This document shows positions 1 through 8,456 of a stretch of 64,000 nucleotides of DNA, piece after piece. Below the pieces are notes generated by a model. The model searched no databases. It had not been told where the DNA came from and saw only the letters and a list, made by a program, of their open reading frames with translations. Numbering within the stretch: the first letter of the stretch is position 1; every line of letters begins with the position of its first letter. Source of the DNA: Bacteroidota bacterium. Lineage in GTDB: Bacteria > Bacteroidota > Bacteroidia > Flavobacteriales > Flavobacteriaceae. The position numbers and the translations under genes are program-made. Where the stretch lies: NCBI GenBank assembly GCA_023446155.1, contig JAEXIT010000001.1:1-64000 (forward strand), in the 5' to 3' direction.

Positions 1-60
1 CTTCCCCCCTATTATCCACCAAATCCTGCGGATTGCCCCCGTTGCCGCCTAGTTTGCTAC

Positions 61-205
61 ACCCGACAGGTTCCGAAAACAGGCTTAATAACCGAAAATT
101 AACACCCGACAGGTTACAAAAAACTGTCGGTGGCCGGAAATTAGTAGCATCACTACTTATATATAGGTGTACTTTTCTAAAAAACAACACCCAAAACCTG
201 TCGGG
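61..205. repeat. CCCGACAGG intergenic repeat cluster
   Basis: ACCCGACAGGTT occurs at 61-72 and 104-115, and its reverse complement AACCTGTCGGG at 195-205. CCGACAG at 106-112 also pairs with CTGTCGG at 124-130 to form a hairpin. No convincing gene lies in 1-398; the open frame at 33-320 is low-complexity and starts inside this repeat region. Intergenic copies of such a motif are, from memory, common in Flavobacterium genomes, but that was not checked here. Confidence 0.5.
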
Positions 206-348
206 CGCATCCCAATTAGTGAATTCATACCTATATATAGTAAGCCCTCTCCCTTTATTTCGCTCTGAAAACCCATCAAACGAGAAATACCTCAAAATAA
301 CCTTATTTAAATCAATGTAAAATATTTGAATTATACTACCTATATATA

Positions 349-379
349 TTGTATGTATTTCTGTAAACTTTTATATTTG
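349..379 (+). promoter_or_regulatory. Promoter of the thrS operon
   Basis: TTG at 349-351 and TATATTTG at 372-379 are separated by 20 bp, which fits the Bacteroidota housekeeping promoter (TTG, 19-20 bp, TAnnTTTG). The predicted transcript would start near 385, leaving a leader of roughly 15 nt before the thrS ATG. That is too short for a T-box or other long leader control. Confidence 0.6.
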
Positions 380-398
380 CGCTTTATAAATTTTATAT

Positions 399-2345
399 AT
401 GATAAAGATTACATTACCCGATGGTTCGGTAAAGGAGTTTGCACAAGGTGTAACTCCGATGGATGTTGCCAAAAGCATTAGTGAAGGATTGGCTCGAAAT
501 GTTATTTCGGCTTCTTTTAATGGTACAACAGTTGAAACCACGACCGAATTGACCACGGACGGTGCTCTTGTATTATATACCTGGAATGACAAAGAAGGGA
601 AAAAAGCTTTCTGGCACTCCACTTCACACGTAATGGCTCAGGCTTTACAGGAAATGTATCCCGGAGTAAAACTAACTATTGGTCCAGCTATCGATAATGG
701 TTTTTACTATGACGTCGATTTTGGTGATCAAAGAATTACCGATGCCGACTTTAAAGCTATTGAAGACCGTGTCCTTGCCATTTCAAAAGAAAAACACGAA
801 TTCAAAATGCGTTCTGCCACAAAAGCGGAAGCGTTGGAATTTTACGCAAAAGAAAACAATCCATATAAAACCGAATTAATCGAAAACCTGGAAGACGGTA
901 CGATTACATTCTGTGATCATGCTACTTTTACCGACTTATGTCGTGGTGGTCATATTCCGAATACCGGAATCATCAAAGCCATGAAAATTTTATCGGTAGC
1001 CGGAGCCTATTGGAGAGGTGATGAAAAAAACAAACAGTTAACCCGTGTTTACGGTATTTCATTCCCTAAACAAAAAGATCTAACCGATTATTTGGAATTA
1101 TTGGAAGAAGCCAAACGTCGTGACCACAGAAAACTTGGAAAAGAACTGGAATTATTTCATTTTTCCCAACGTGTAGGACAAGGACTTCCATTATGGTTAC
1201 CAAAAGGAGCCGCTTTACGCGATCGTTTGGAGCAATTCCTTAAAAAAGCGCAGAAAAAAGCGGGATATGAACAAGTGGTTTCGCCGCATATCGGACAAAA
1301 AGAACTTTATGTAACTTCCGGACACTATGCTAAATATGGAGCCGACAGTTTCCAGCCAATTCATACACCGGCTGAAGGTGAGGAATTTTTATTAAAACCA
1401 ATGAACTGTCCGCACCACTGTGAGATTTATAACGCCAAACCATGGAGTTATAAAGACCTTCCGAAACGTTACGCTGAATTCGGAACCGTTTACCGTTACG
1501 AACAAAGTGGTGAATTACACGGATTAACCCGTGTTCGTGGATTCACTCAGGATGATGCCCACATTTTCTGTACACCGGAACAATTGGACGCCGAGTTTAA
1601 AAATGTAATTGACCTGGTACTTTACGTATTTGGCTCTTTAGGTTTTGAAAACTTTACCGCTCAGATTTCGTTACGTGACCCGGAAAAACCGGAAAAATAC
1701 ATCGGATCGGATGAAAACTGGGACAAAGCGGAGAATGCGATTATCAATGCCGCTAAAGAAAAAGGACTAAATACAACAGTAGAATACGGAGAAGCAGCCT
1801 TCTACGGACCGAAACTGGACTTTATGGTTAAAGACGCCTTAGGAAGAAGCTGGCAATTGGGAACCATTCAGGTAGATTACAACCTACCGGAGCGTTTTGA
1901 TTTGACGTATAAAGGATCTGATAATGAACTACATCGCCCGGTAATGATTCACCGTGCGCCGTTTGGATCGATGGAGCGTTTTATTGCGATTTTACTCGAA
2001 CACACTGGAGGAAATTTCCCACTTTGGCTAATGCCGGAGCAGGCTATAATACTGTCTTTGAGCGAGAAATATGAAAATTATGCCAAAAAAGTTTTAGATT
2101 TGCTAGAAAATCACGAAATTCGCGCCCTAATTGATAATCGTAACGAAACGATTGGTAAGAAAATCCGGGAAGCTGAAGTTCAGAAACTACCGTTTATGCT
2201 GATTGTTGGAGAGGAAGAAGAAAAGAACGGTACGATTTCGGTACGTCGTCACGGCGATTCCGGAAAATCAAATCAGACCATGACAATTGAACAATTTGCT
2301 TCTTTAGTACAAGAAGAAATTAATAAGACATTAAAATCATTCTAA
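399..2345 (+). CDS. thrS: Threonine--tRNA ligase
   Basis: Class II aminoacyl-tRNA synthetase that charges tRNA-Thr and is cytosolic. At 648 residues it has the usual full length. An N-terminal TGS domain (about 1-60) is followed by the editing domain, with HxxxH in HSTSHVMA and the C/H pair in CDHATF...CRGGH. The catalytic core carries the motif 2 region (RYEQSGELHGLTRVRGF) and motif 3 near HRAPFGSMER, and a C-terminal anticodon-binding domain follows. The ATG sits just downstream of a good promoter. It is the first gene of thrS-infC-rpmI-rplT, an arrangement conserved in many bacteria, with infC following after 11 nt. Confidence 0.97.
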   Translation: MIKITLPDGSVKEFAQGVTPMDVAKSISEGLARNVISASFNGTTVETTTELTTDGALVLYTWNDKEGKKAFWHSTSHVMAQALQEMYPGVKLTIGPAIDNGFYYDVDFGDQRITDADFKAIEDRVLAISKEKHEFKMRSATKAEALEFYAKENNPYKTELIENLEDGTITFCDHATFTDLCRGGHIPNTGIIKAMKILSVAGAYWRGDEKNKQLTRVYGISFPKQKDLTDYLELLEEAKRRDHRKLGKELELFHFSQRVGQGLPLWLPKGAALRDRLEQFLKKAQKKAGYEQVVSPHIGQKELYVTSGHYAKYGADSFQPIHTPAEGEEFLLKPMNCPHHCEIYNAKPWSYKDLPKRYAEFGTVYRYEQSGELHGLTRVRGFTQDDAHIFCTPEQLDAEFKNVIDLVLYVFGSLGFENFTAQISLRDPEKPEKYIGSDENWDKAENAIINAAKEKGLNTTVEYGEAAFYGPKLDFMVKDALGRSWQLGTIQVDYNLPERFDLTYKGSDNELHRPVMIHRAPFGSMERFIAILLEHTGGNFPLWLMPEQAIILSLSEKYENYAKKVLDLLENHEIRALIDNRNETIGKKIREAEVQKLPFMLIVGEEEEKNGTISVRRHGDSGKSNQTMTIEQFASLVQEEINKTLKSF

Positions 2346-2356
2346 GTTTAACTTAA

Positions 2357-2926
2357 ATTTTTAGAGCCATAGCAATTAGAAACAACAGGGGCTTTCAGCC
2401 CAGAGTAGAAAAAAAGGATCCGCATCGAACTAACAATGCCATCCGGGTACCCGAGGTTCGTCTTGTAGGAGAGAACATCGAGCCGGGTGTTTACAAAACA
2501 TCCCTGGCCTTACAAATGGCTGAAGAGCAAGAATTGGATTTGGTTGAAATCTCACCCAATGCCGCTCCTCCGGTTTGTAAAATTATGGATTACAAAAAGT
2601 TCCTTTACGAACAAAAGAAGCGTGACAAAATGCTTAAAGCCAAGTCGTCGCAAATTGTTGTAAAAGAGATACGCTTTGGACCTCAGACAGATGAGCACGA
2701 TTATGAGTTCAAGAAAAAGAATGCTGAAAAATTCCTGAAAGAAGGATCAAAATTAAAAGCATTCGTATTTTTCAAAGGGCGTTCGATCATCTATAAAGAG
2801 CAAGGACAAATTTTATTATTGCGTCTGGCTCAGGACCTTGAAGAATTCGGAAAAGTGGAAGCACTTCCGGTACTTGAAGGAAAGCGTATGATTATGTTCA
2901 TTGCACCGAAAAAGAAAAAGCAATAA
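2357..2926 (+). CDS. infC: Translation initiation factor IF-3, non-AUG start
   Basis: IF-3 binds the 30S subunit and checks start-codon selection. The frame reads through a basic N-terminal part (NNRGFQPRVEKKD), the N domain with VRLVG and LDLVEISP, the lysine-rich linker, and a C domain ending in FIAPKKKKQ. The first in-frame ATG is at 2516 and would delete about 50 residues of the N domain. The frame upstream is open back to a TAA at 2354-2356. The only plausible initiators are ATT at 2357 (chosen) or ATA at 2369. Escherichia coli infC also starts at AUU, and that codon lets IF-3 repress its own translation. The exact start remains uncertain. Confidence 0.9.
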   Translation: MFRAIAIRNNRGFQPRVEKKDPHRTNNAIRVPEVRLVGENIEPGVYKTSLALQMAEEQELDLVEISPNAAPPVCKIMDYKKFLYEQKKRDKMLKAKSSQIVVKEIRFGPQTDEHDYEFKKKNAEKFLKEGSKLKAFVFFKGRSIIYKEQGQILLLRLAQDLEEFGKVEALPVLEGKRMIMFIAPKKKKQ

Positions 2927-3047
2927 GCCGCTTCTTTTTTTAAATTTTAATCAACGGGCTTTTAGAGTCCCTGATATAGTATTGCAATTTGTTTTTCAGA
3001 TTGTAATCAAAATAATAAGTAAGATAAATCTAATACCTAGGAAGAAA

Positions 3048-3245
3048 ATGCCTAAAATGAAAACTAAATCTAGTGCTAAGAAACGTTTCAAAGTTACTGG
3101 CTCTGGAAAAATCAAGAGAAAGCACGCTTTTAAAAGTCACATTTTGACTAAAAAATCAAAAAAGCGTAAATTAGCTTTAACTCACGCGGCTTTGGTTCAC
3201 CCATCTGACGTGAAGAGTGTAAAAGAACAATTACGAATTATCTAA
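3048..3245 (+). CDS. rpmI: 50S ribosomal protein L35
   Basis: This 65-residue protein is very rich in lysine and arginine and begins MPKMKTKSSAKKRFK, the typical L35 start. It belongs to the large ribosomal subunit. The open frame extends upstream to 2901 but those residues are not L35-like, so the ATG at 3048 was chosen. It lies between infC and rplT as in most bacteria. Confidence 0.96.
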   Translation: MPKMKTKSSAKKRFKVTGSGKIKRKHAFKSHILTKKSKKRKLALTHAALVHPSDVKSVKEQLRII

Positions 3246-3352
3246 TCGTTCTTTCGGTTAAAACAATTTAATAACCCTGGAGTAGTGCACAGAATCATAG
3301 TATTCGTCAAGAACCTGAAAAAGGTCGCCTGCTACAAAAACAATTTAGAATT
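3246..3352 (+). promoter_or_regulatory. rpmI-rplT intergenic leader, possible L20 control region
   Basis: A 107-base gap separates rpmI from rplT inside an otherwise tight operon and has no gene of its own. L20 represses its own operon by binding mRNA in several bacteria, so a structured leader is possible. I could not draw a convincing conserved L20-binding fold by eye, so the role is only inferred from position. Confidence 0.2.
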
Positions 3353-3697
3353 ATGCCAAGATCAGTAAATTCAGTTGCTTCAAGAGCTAGAAGAAAAAGA
3401 GTATTGAAGCAAGCCAAAGGATTCTTTGGAAGACGTAAAAACGTTTGGACAGTAGCGAAAAACGCGGTAGAAAAAGCAATGCAATATGCTTACCGTGGAA
3501 GAAAGCAAAAAAAGAGAAACTTCCGTGCATTATGGATTATGCGTATTAACGCTGGTGCACGTTTACACGGAATGAGTTATTCTCAATTCATGGGTAAAAT
3601 CAAAGCAAACAACATCGAATTGAACCGTAAAGTTCTTGCCGATTTAGCGATGAACCACCCAGAAGCTTTCGCAGCTATCGTAACTAAAATTAAATAA
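3353..3697 (+). CDS. rplT: 50S ribosomal protein L20
   Basis: The protein has 114 residues and starts MPRSVNSVASRARRK, with the strongly basic N-terminal extension and the globular C-terminal part (INAGARLHGMSYSQF) expected of L20. It is an early assembly protein of the large subunit that binds 23S rRNA. It is the last gene of the operon, and a hairpin with a T-run follows at 3733. Confidence 0.97.
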   Translation: MPRSVNSVASRARRKRVLKQAKGFFGRRKNVWTVAKNAVEKAMQYAYRGRKQKKRNFRALWIMRINAGARLHGMSYSQFMGKIKANNIELNRKVLADLAMNHPEAFAAIVTKIK

Positions 3698-3732
3698 AAC
3701 GTTTGTTAAACATATTTATCTTACTTATTACA

Positions 3733-3758
3733 AAGCCCATTCGCAAGAATGGGTTTTT
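3733..3758 (+). terminator. Rho-independent terminator of the thrS-rplT operon
   Basis: CCCATTC and GAATGGG pair around a GCAA loop, flanked by A on the left and a run of six T on the right. It lies 35 bp after the rplT stop. Confidence 0.8.
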
Positions 3759-3803
3759 TGTTTTAGAGAACTACAAATCGTTTCAGTTTCTTTATAATTG
3801 TGC

Positions 3804-3811
3804 TACCTTTG
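3804..3811 (+). promoter_or_regulatory. Promoter -7 element of rlmF
   Basis: TACCTTTG matches the Bacteroidota -7 consensus TAnnTTTG and lies 18 bp before the rlmF ATG. A TTTC about 20 bp upstream is only a weak -33 element. Confidence 0.4.
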
Positions 3812-3828
3812 TTGTCTATTGTATTCAA

Positions 3829-4797
3829 ATGAAAAAAGACATTTCTTCCGGCACTGCCAAAACTTTACATCCGCGTAACCAACACAACAGTCGTTATGAT
3901 TTTGATTTCCTGATTTCGGTTTATCCCGAACTGGAATCCTATACCACCACTACTCCACTTGGGGATACGAGTATTGATTTTGCGAATCCCGATGCCGTTA
4001 GAACGCTTAATAAAAGTCTTTTAAAGGCCTATTATGCGATCGATTACTGGGAGCTTCCCAAAACCAACCTTTGCCCTCCTATTCCGGGGCGCGCCGATTA
4101 TCTCCATTATATCGCGGATATTCTGGCCGAGAACAATTCCGGAAAAATCCCAACCGGTAATACAGTTCGCATTTTGGATATCGGAACCGGTGCCAGTTGT
4201 ATTTATCCGATCATTGGGCATCAGGAATACGGTTGGTCCTTTATTGGAACGGAAGTAGACAAACCGGCTAAGAATACAGCCGAAACGATCGTTTTAAAAA
4301 ATCCGAATCTTAAAAATGAGATCAGCGTTCGCTTACAACCCAGCAAGCGTCAGGTTTTTAAAAATATTATTGGCGAATCGGAACAATTCGATTTTACCAT
4401 TTGTAATCCACCTTTCCACGATTCGAGAGAAGCGGCGACTAAAGGAACCGAGCGTAAACTCAAAAACCTTGGAAAAAACACAGTCGGAAAACCGGTGCTT
4501 AACTTTAGCGGACAAAATAATGAATTATGGTGTGAAGGTGGCGAACGTGCTTTTATCACCAATATGATTTACGAAAGCGTACACTTCCAATCGCAATGCC
4601 TGTGGTTTTCGACTTTGGTTTCCAAAAATGAAAACCTAAAAGCCTTGTATTCCGTTTTAAAAAAGGTCAAAGCTGTAACGGTAAAAACCGTTACTATGGA
4701 ACAGGGAAATAAGGTAACACGCCTTCTGGTTTGGTCGTTTCAGGACGAAAACCGACAAAAAAACTGGAGTGCGGATCGATTCGGTAATTCGAAATAG
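3829..4797 (+). CDS. rlmF: 23S rRNA (adenine(1618)-N6)-methyltransferase
   Basis: SAM-dependent enzyme that methylates one adenine of 23S rRNA. The protein of 322 residues starts with the family-typical region containing LHPRNQHNSRYDF. The SAM-binding region follows (ILDIGTGAS), and then the N6-adenine methylase motif NPPF in FTICNPPFHDS. The frame is open from 3703, but the upstream residues overlap the terminator and promoter of this locus, so the ATG at 3829 is preferred. It stands alone between the ribosomal operon and the convergent glutaminase gene. Confidence 0.92.
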   Translation: MKKDISSGTAKTLHPRNQHNSRYDFDFLISVYPELESYTTTTPLGDTSIDFANPDAVRTLNKSLLKAYYAIDYWELPKTNLCPPIPGRADYLHYIADILAENNSGKIPTGNTVRILDIGTGASCIYPIIGHQEYGWSFIGTEVDKPAKNTAETIVLKNPNLKNEISVRLQPSKRQVFKNIIGESEQFDFTICNPPFHDSREAATKGTERKLKNLGKNTVGKPVLNFSGQNNELWCEGGERAFITNMIYESVHFQSQCLWFSTLVSKNENLKALYSVLKKVKAVTVKTVTMEQGNKVTRLLVWSFQDENRQKNWSADRFGNSK

Positions 4798-4812
4798 AAG
4801 TAAATTCCGATT

Positions 4813-5724
4813 TTAAAATATGGACATTCCGGTTTTGGTTGTGAGTAGCTCAAGGGCGTTCATTCCCAATTCCGAATTTCCTTTTTCATTTAATCGCGGA
4901 CTCCAGGTTGTTACGGTAAAATTTTTAGGATATAATGCCGCAATACCACCACCGATTCCGCTTTTACCCGGCAATCCTACTTTATAGGTAAACTCACCGG
5001 ATTCATCGTAAAAACCACACATCTGCATTAATGCATTCAAGCGTTTCGCCTGACTTTGCGAGAGTACTTGTTGACCACTTTTGGTGATGCCACCGTTGGC
5101 AAAAAAGAAAAAAGCATGCGCCAGTTCTTTACAACTCATTTCAATAGAACATTGGAAGAAGTAAAAATCCAGAACGGTATCCACATCGTTTTCGATATTT
5201 CCGAATGATTTGATAAAATTGGCTAAGGCCACATTTCGGAATCCGGTTTGCTTTTCCGATTCGGCAACACTTCGGTTAAAATCAATCGTGGAACTTCCGG
5301 ACAAAGTCCGAACAAAATCAAGAAATTCGTTTTTAGGATCTTTTAATTGCGACACCAACATATCGGCAACCACAATCGCTCCGGCATTGATAAACGGATT
5401 TCGTGGTATTCCTTTTTCATATTCCAACTGCACGAGCGAATTAAACGGATTCCCGGAAGGTTCCACGCCAACGCGCTCCCACATCCGTTCGCCCAATAGC
5501 GAGAATGCCATCGCCACCGTTAGGGTTTTGGAAATACTCTGAATGGAGAATTTTTCATCACTATCACCAATACCAAAATCATCACCGTTAAGCGTCGTAA
5601 GGTGCATACCAAACTTCCCGGGATTAATTTTAGCCAGTTCGGGAATGGTTTCCGTAACCGCTCCGGTAGCTGGTAATCGTTTTATTTGCTGGTATATTTC
5701 CTCAAGTATGGCAGTATAATTCAT
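4813..5724 (-). CDS. glsA: Glutaminase A
   Basis: Hydrolyses glutamine to glutamate and ammonia. The 303 residues match the usual length of this serine-dependent family, which shares the beta-lactamase fold. The catalytic SxxK appears as SISK in FSIQSISKTLTVA. Further family blocks are NPFINAGAI, SEKQTGFRN and the glycine-rich GLPGKSGIGGGI. It is convergent with rlmF with only 15 bp between them. A CAAAAATA at 5746-5753, read on the minus strand, gives a TAnnTTTG promoter element about 20 bp before the ATG, so it is likely transcribed on its own. Confidence 0.95.
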   Translation of the reverse strand: MNYTAILEEIYQQIKRLPATGAVTETIPELAKINPGKFGMHLTTLNGDDFGIGDSDEKFSIQSISKTLTVAMAFSLLGERMWERVGVEPSGNPFNSLVQLEYEKGIPRNPFINAGAIVVADMLVSQLKDPKNEFLDFVRTLSGSSTIDFNRSVAESEKQTGFRNVALANFIKSFGNIENDVDTVLDFYFFQCSIEMSCKELAHAFFFFANGGITKSGQQVLSQSQAKRLNALMQMCGFYDESGEFTYKVGLPGKSGIGGGIAALYPKNFTVTTWSPRLNEKGNSELGMNALELLTTKTGMSIF

Positions 5725-5745
5725 GCGGTTGCTTTAATTGAACCA

Positions 5746-5753
5746 CAAAAATA
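5746..5753 (-). promoter_or_regulatory. Promoter -7 element of glsA
   Basis: On the minus strand this reads TATTTTTG, matching TAnnTTTG, and lies about 20 bp before the glsA start. No clear -33 element was seen. Confidence 0.4.
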
Positions 5754-5775
5754 TACTTTTTCTAAAAAACAGGTA

Positions 5776-6450
5776 TCATGGAAACGACAAACTATCGAGG
5801 CTGACAATCTTGTTTTGGATGGCATAAACCACCAATCCGGCCACATTCTTAGAATCGGTCTTCAGTAACAGATTGTTGCGATGTCCTTCGACCGTTCTCG
5901 GACTGATAAACAGTTTTTCAGCAATTTCGTTTGTATTCATCTGACCACAGATCAGACGAAGGATTTCCACCTCACGATTTGTCAGATAATCTTCATCCAG
6001 ATTGGTTTTGGATTTTTTCTGTTCCAGAATCAGATTCTCATTCACCACCTGCATCACAAAATCGTTATAGTAAAAGCCTTTGTCCATCACCTCATTAATC
6101 GTGAAAAGCATTTCGACTGGCGAGGCATTTTTCACCAGGTAAGACGCCGCACCAACCTGCACCATATTGGCAATAAAGGGTTTGGAATCGTAACTGGTGA
6201 GTGCAATAATTTTGATTTGCGGATACCGGCGGTGAATCAATTTGGTTGCTTCGACACCGTTTACCGCGGGCATTTTCAGATCCATCAGAATAATATCGGG
6301 CAAACGCTGCTCGTTCAGATTCAGGTAATCAATCAGTTCCCCGCCATTGGAGGCTTCAAAAAGTATTTCGAAGTTTTTTTCCCGTTGCAGGATAAAAGCT
6401 ATTCCTTTTCGGAATAAGGCTTCATCGTCGACTAAAATAATTTTGATCAT
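5776..6450 (-). CDS. NarL/LuxR-family response regulator
   Basis: Two-component DNA-binding regulator of 224 residues. The receiver domain (about 1-120) has the acidic pair VDDE at residues 7-10, the phospho-acceptor Asp57 in ILMDLKMP and the conserved Lys near SYLVKNAS. The C-terminal LuxR-type helix-turn-helix (about 155-215) contains LTNREVEILRLI and ISPRTVEGHR. It ends a minus-strand operon directly after the histidine kinase gene, with 5 bp between them, so the two almost surely form one signalling pair. Target genes cannot be told from the sequence. Confidence 0.93.
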   Translation of the reverse strand: MIKIILVDDEALFRKGIAFILQREKNFEILFEASNGGELIDYLNLNEQRLPDIILMDLKMPAVNGVEATKLIHRRYPQIKIIALTSYDSKPFIANMVQVGAASYLVKNASPVEMLFTINEVMDKGFYYNDFVMQVVNENLILEQKKSKTNLDEDYLTNREVEILRLICGQMNTNEIAEKLFISPRTVEGHRNNLLLKTDSKNVAGLVVYAIQNKIVSLDSLSFP

Positions 6451-6455
6451 AGGTG

Positions 6456-7253
6456 CTAAAAATTTATTGTGACATGAATTCCCTTATTAATTTCGCTTTC
6501 TACGCGTAGTTCTCCTTCCAACATTGCAACCCGGCTTTCGATGTTTTTCATACCCAAGCCTGCCAGCTTTTTAATACTCTTGGTATCAAAACCGCTACCG
6601 TTATCCGTATAGTTGCAATTACAACCGTTAATCTCTTTACTAAAAACAATCCCAATCCGGGATGCTTTTCCATGCCGCAATGAGTTGTTGATCAATTCTT
6701 GTAAAATCCTAAAAATATGCAGATGCTGTTCTACCGGAATGGTATCGAAAGTCCGCTGTTTTGTTTCATTATTATATTCAATTTTGATAGCGCCGCCACT
6801 ACTTTGCTGACAAAGTTCGTCGATGGCCGCATGCAAACCGAATTTGTCTAATATTGGCGGTAATAAATTGTGCGCTATCGTACGGGAACTTTCCAATACA
6901 ACACCCGTAGTGGTAATAATCGTTCCGGTTATTTCCTGTACTTCGGCAGGCGATAAATCCGTTGACGTTAGCAAGTGGCTGTTGAGTGCGATGATATTTA
7001 ATTTGGAACTGATATCGTCGTGTAAATCCTGAGCAATCCGTTCCCGTTCTTTTTCCTGTGTAAGGATGGTCGCTTGCAATAGTTTTTTCTGGTAATCGAT
7101 TTCCAGGTCTTTTTTTTCGAGTTCCTTCTGGATGATTTTTTTCCGGGAATAATACACAAAAAACAATACGGCAATAATCATCAGTACAAACGCGATAAAC
7201 GTATAGATCACCGCACTGATTATTTCCATGTCTTTTGGATTGAGATTATTCAT
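6456..7253 (-). CDS. Sensor histidine kinase (HisKA_3 type)
   Basis: The protein of 265 residues has one membrane helix near residues 12-35 and almost no extracellular part, followed by a coiled coil. The phospho-acceptor His78 lies in ERIAQDLHDDISSKL, the HisKA_3/NarX type that pairs with LuxR-type regulators. The ATPase domain has an N box (NNSLRHGKAS) and a G box (DNGSGFD). Because it lacks its own sensor domain, the signal may come from the membrane protein encoded just upstream, which overlaps it by 8 bp, or from the cytoplasm. Confidence 0.92.
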   Translation of the reverse strand: MNNLNPKDMEIISAVIYTFIAFVLMIIAVLFFVYYSRKKIIQKELEKKDLEIDYQKKLLQATILTQEKERERIAQDLHDDISSKLNIIALNSHLLTSTDLSPAEVQEITGTIITTTGVVLESSRTIAHNLLPPILDKFGLHAAIDELCQQSSGGAIKIEYNNETKQRTFDTIPVEQHLHIFRILQELINNSLRHGKASRIGIVFSKEINGCNCNYTDNGSGFDTKSIKKLAGLGMKNIESRVAMLEGELRVESEINKGIHVTINF

Positions 7254-7881
7254 AGTCTTCGTTTTTTTTCAGGGAACGCTTTCGCCATTCGATAAAGATA
7301 AACAGTTGGTAGATCACCACCAGCGTTGCATTTAACAACCAGACCACATTCCGGGATTCGAGTTGTAATGTATTGATCAGATTTCCGGACAGAAACAGTA
7401 CCGTACTTCCGAACAAATATACCAGTATACCGGTATTGATATAGTAATAGCGCTTTTCCTTATTTAACAAGTTATAAAAATGAAACATCGAATAAATAAT
7501 GATCAAATATGACGTGATAAAAATTTCGAACAGATTAAAGCGAAAAAACAGCTCCTTATCGGTTAGATATTGTATTCCGAGAACGCACAAACAGGTCATT
7601 AAACAAGTTCGTACGATTCGTCGTTGCACTTTTTGTTCCAGGATTTCCAGATAAAAGAAGCTTAAAAACACCATTTGTAGGATAAAATAGAAATGGGACA
7701 GGAACAAATTATGGATTCCGTTGTTTTTAAGCAGACTGGTAAAAAACTGGATTATAGCGATAACCAGCAAATAAAGGGTAACTATTTTATAGGCTTTTTC
7801 TTCTTTCCGGTAATTTTTCAAATACAACAGCAGATTAACTCCCGAAAACAGATACCCTAAATAAATGATATAATTAATCAA
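7246..7881 (-). CDS. Multi-pass membrane protein, possible sensor partner of the kinase
   Basis: Not recognised as a named family. The 211 residues contain about six to seven hydrophobic segments, from INYIIYLGYLFSGVNLLLYL to the helix near LLNATLVVIYQLFIF, and end with a basic tail (WRKRSLKKNEDYE). Its 3' end overlaps the start of the histidine kinase by 8 bp, so the two are translationally coupled. This resembles 7TM-type sensor modules fused to kinases elsewhere, here on a separate chain. A sensing role is inferred from context only. Confidence 0.7.
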   Translation of the reverse strand: MINYIIYLGYLFSGVNLLLYLKNYRKEEKAYKIVTLYLLVIAIIQFFTSLLKNNGIHNLFLSHFYFILQMVFLSFFYLEILEQKVQRRIVRTCLMTCLCVLGIQYLTDKELFFRFNLFEIFITSYLIIIYSMFHFYNLLNKEKRYYYINTGILVYLFGSTVLFLSGNLINTLQLESRNVVWLLNATLVVIYQLFIFIEWRKRSLKKNEDYE

Positions 7882-7892
7882 AAGCAGCGTTT

Positions 7893-8228
7893 TTATTCTC
7901 CACTAATAAAAGGAGCCTTTTTATTACACATACTTGGGCAAGGTTCTGAAAAATCATAAATATAAAAACCTTTGCTTTCATCGATCATATCATTTCCATC
8001 GGCATCGACTCCAACGATCATTAGTTTTTCCACATGATCTTCATCGACTCCCAAATAGGCTCTGACATTGGTAACGCCACATTCGCTCATTACCTGCGTA
8101 AAGTCAATTCCAGGGATTAAAAATGCCTTTAATTTATGGTGCCCAACATAGTCACCTTTTTTTTTCTTCCATCTGTCGGCCCACTCCTGAGCAGTGTCCA
8201 AAGTAATCGTATTTTTAGCCATATCCAA
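7893..8228 (-). CDS. Conserved hypothetical protein
   Basis: A soluble 111-residue protein with no signal peptide or membrane segment, and not recognised. It contains a helix rich in Trp and Lys (AQEWADRWKKKKGDY), a middle part with LGVDEDHVEKLMIVGVDADGND, and a cysteine pair in EPCPSMCNKK near the C-terminus. The start is ATG at 8228 or two codons later at 8222. It lies 11 bp upstream of the membrane sensor-like gene in the same direction and could be the first gene of that operon. Its function is unknown. Confidence 0.6.
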   Translation of the reverse strand: MDMAKNTITLDTAQEWADRWKKKKGDYVGHHKLKAFLIPGIDFTQVMSECGVTNVRAYLGVDEDHVEKLMIVGVDADGNDMIDESKGFYIYDFSEPCPSMCNKKAPFISGE

Positions 8229-8394
8229 GTGATTAAGTTCCGTGTAAAAATAATACTATTAATTTTTATTTTCAATGATTCCGTTAAAAATAATCGCAAA
8301 TTATCACACTTTGTTATACAAAAGTAATCAAATCATAAATAAATAGTAAACAATAAAACATTTAAGAAAAAAATGTTATACAAATTGTACAAAA

Positions 8395-8420
8395 AAAGCC
8401 TTCCAAACTTGGAAGACTTT
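8395..8420 (-). terminator. Terminator after the asparagine synthetase B-like gene
   Basis: Read on the minus strand, AAAGTCTTCCAA pairs with TTGGAAGGCTTT around a short loop, followed by a run of T. It lies about 36 bp past the stop of the gene at 8457-9722. The remaining 170 bases up to 8229 hold no gene that I can see. Confidence 0.75.
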
Positions 8421-8456
8421 AAATTCTTATACACTAAAATGGGATAGTGCAATATG

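Noticed and set aside
33..320. Open frame of 95 codons before thrS
   Set aside because: It starts in repeat DNA, has low-complexity composition and overlaps the intergenic repeats; no promoter or family resemblance.
2901..3047. N-terminal extension of rpmI
   Set aside because: The extension has no L35 similarity and overlaps the end of infC in another frame; MPKMKTKSS at 3048 is the normal start.
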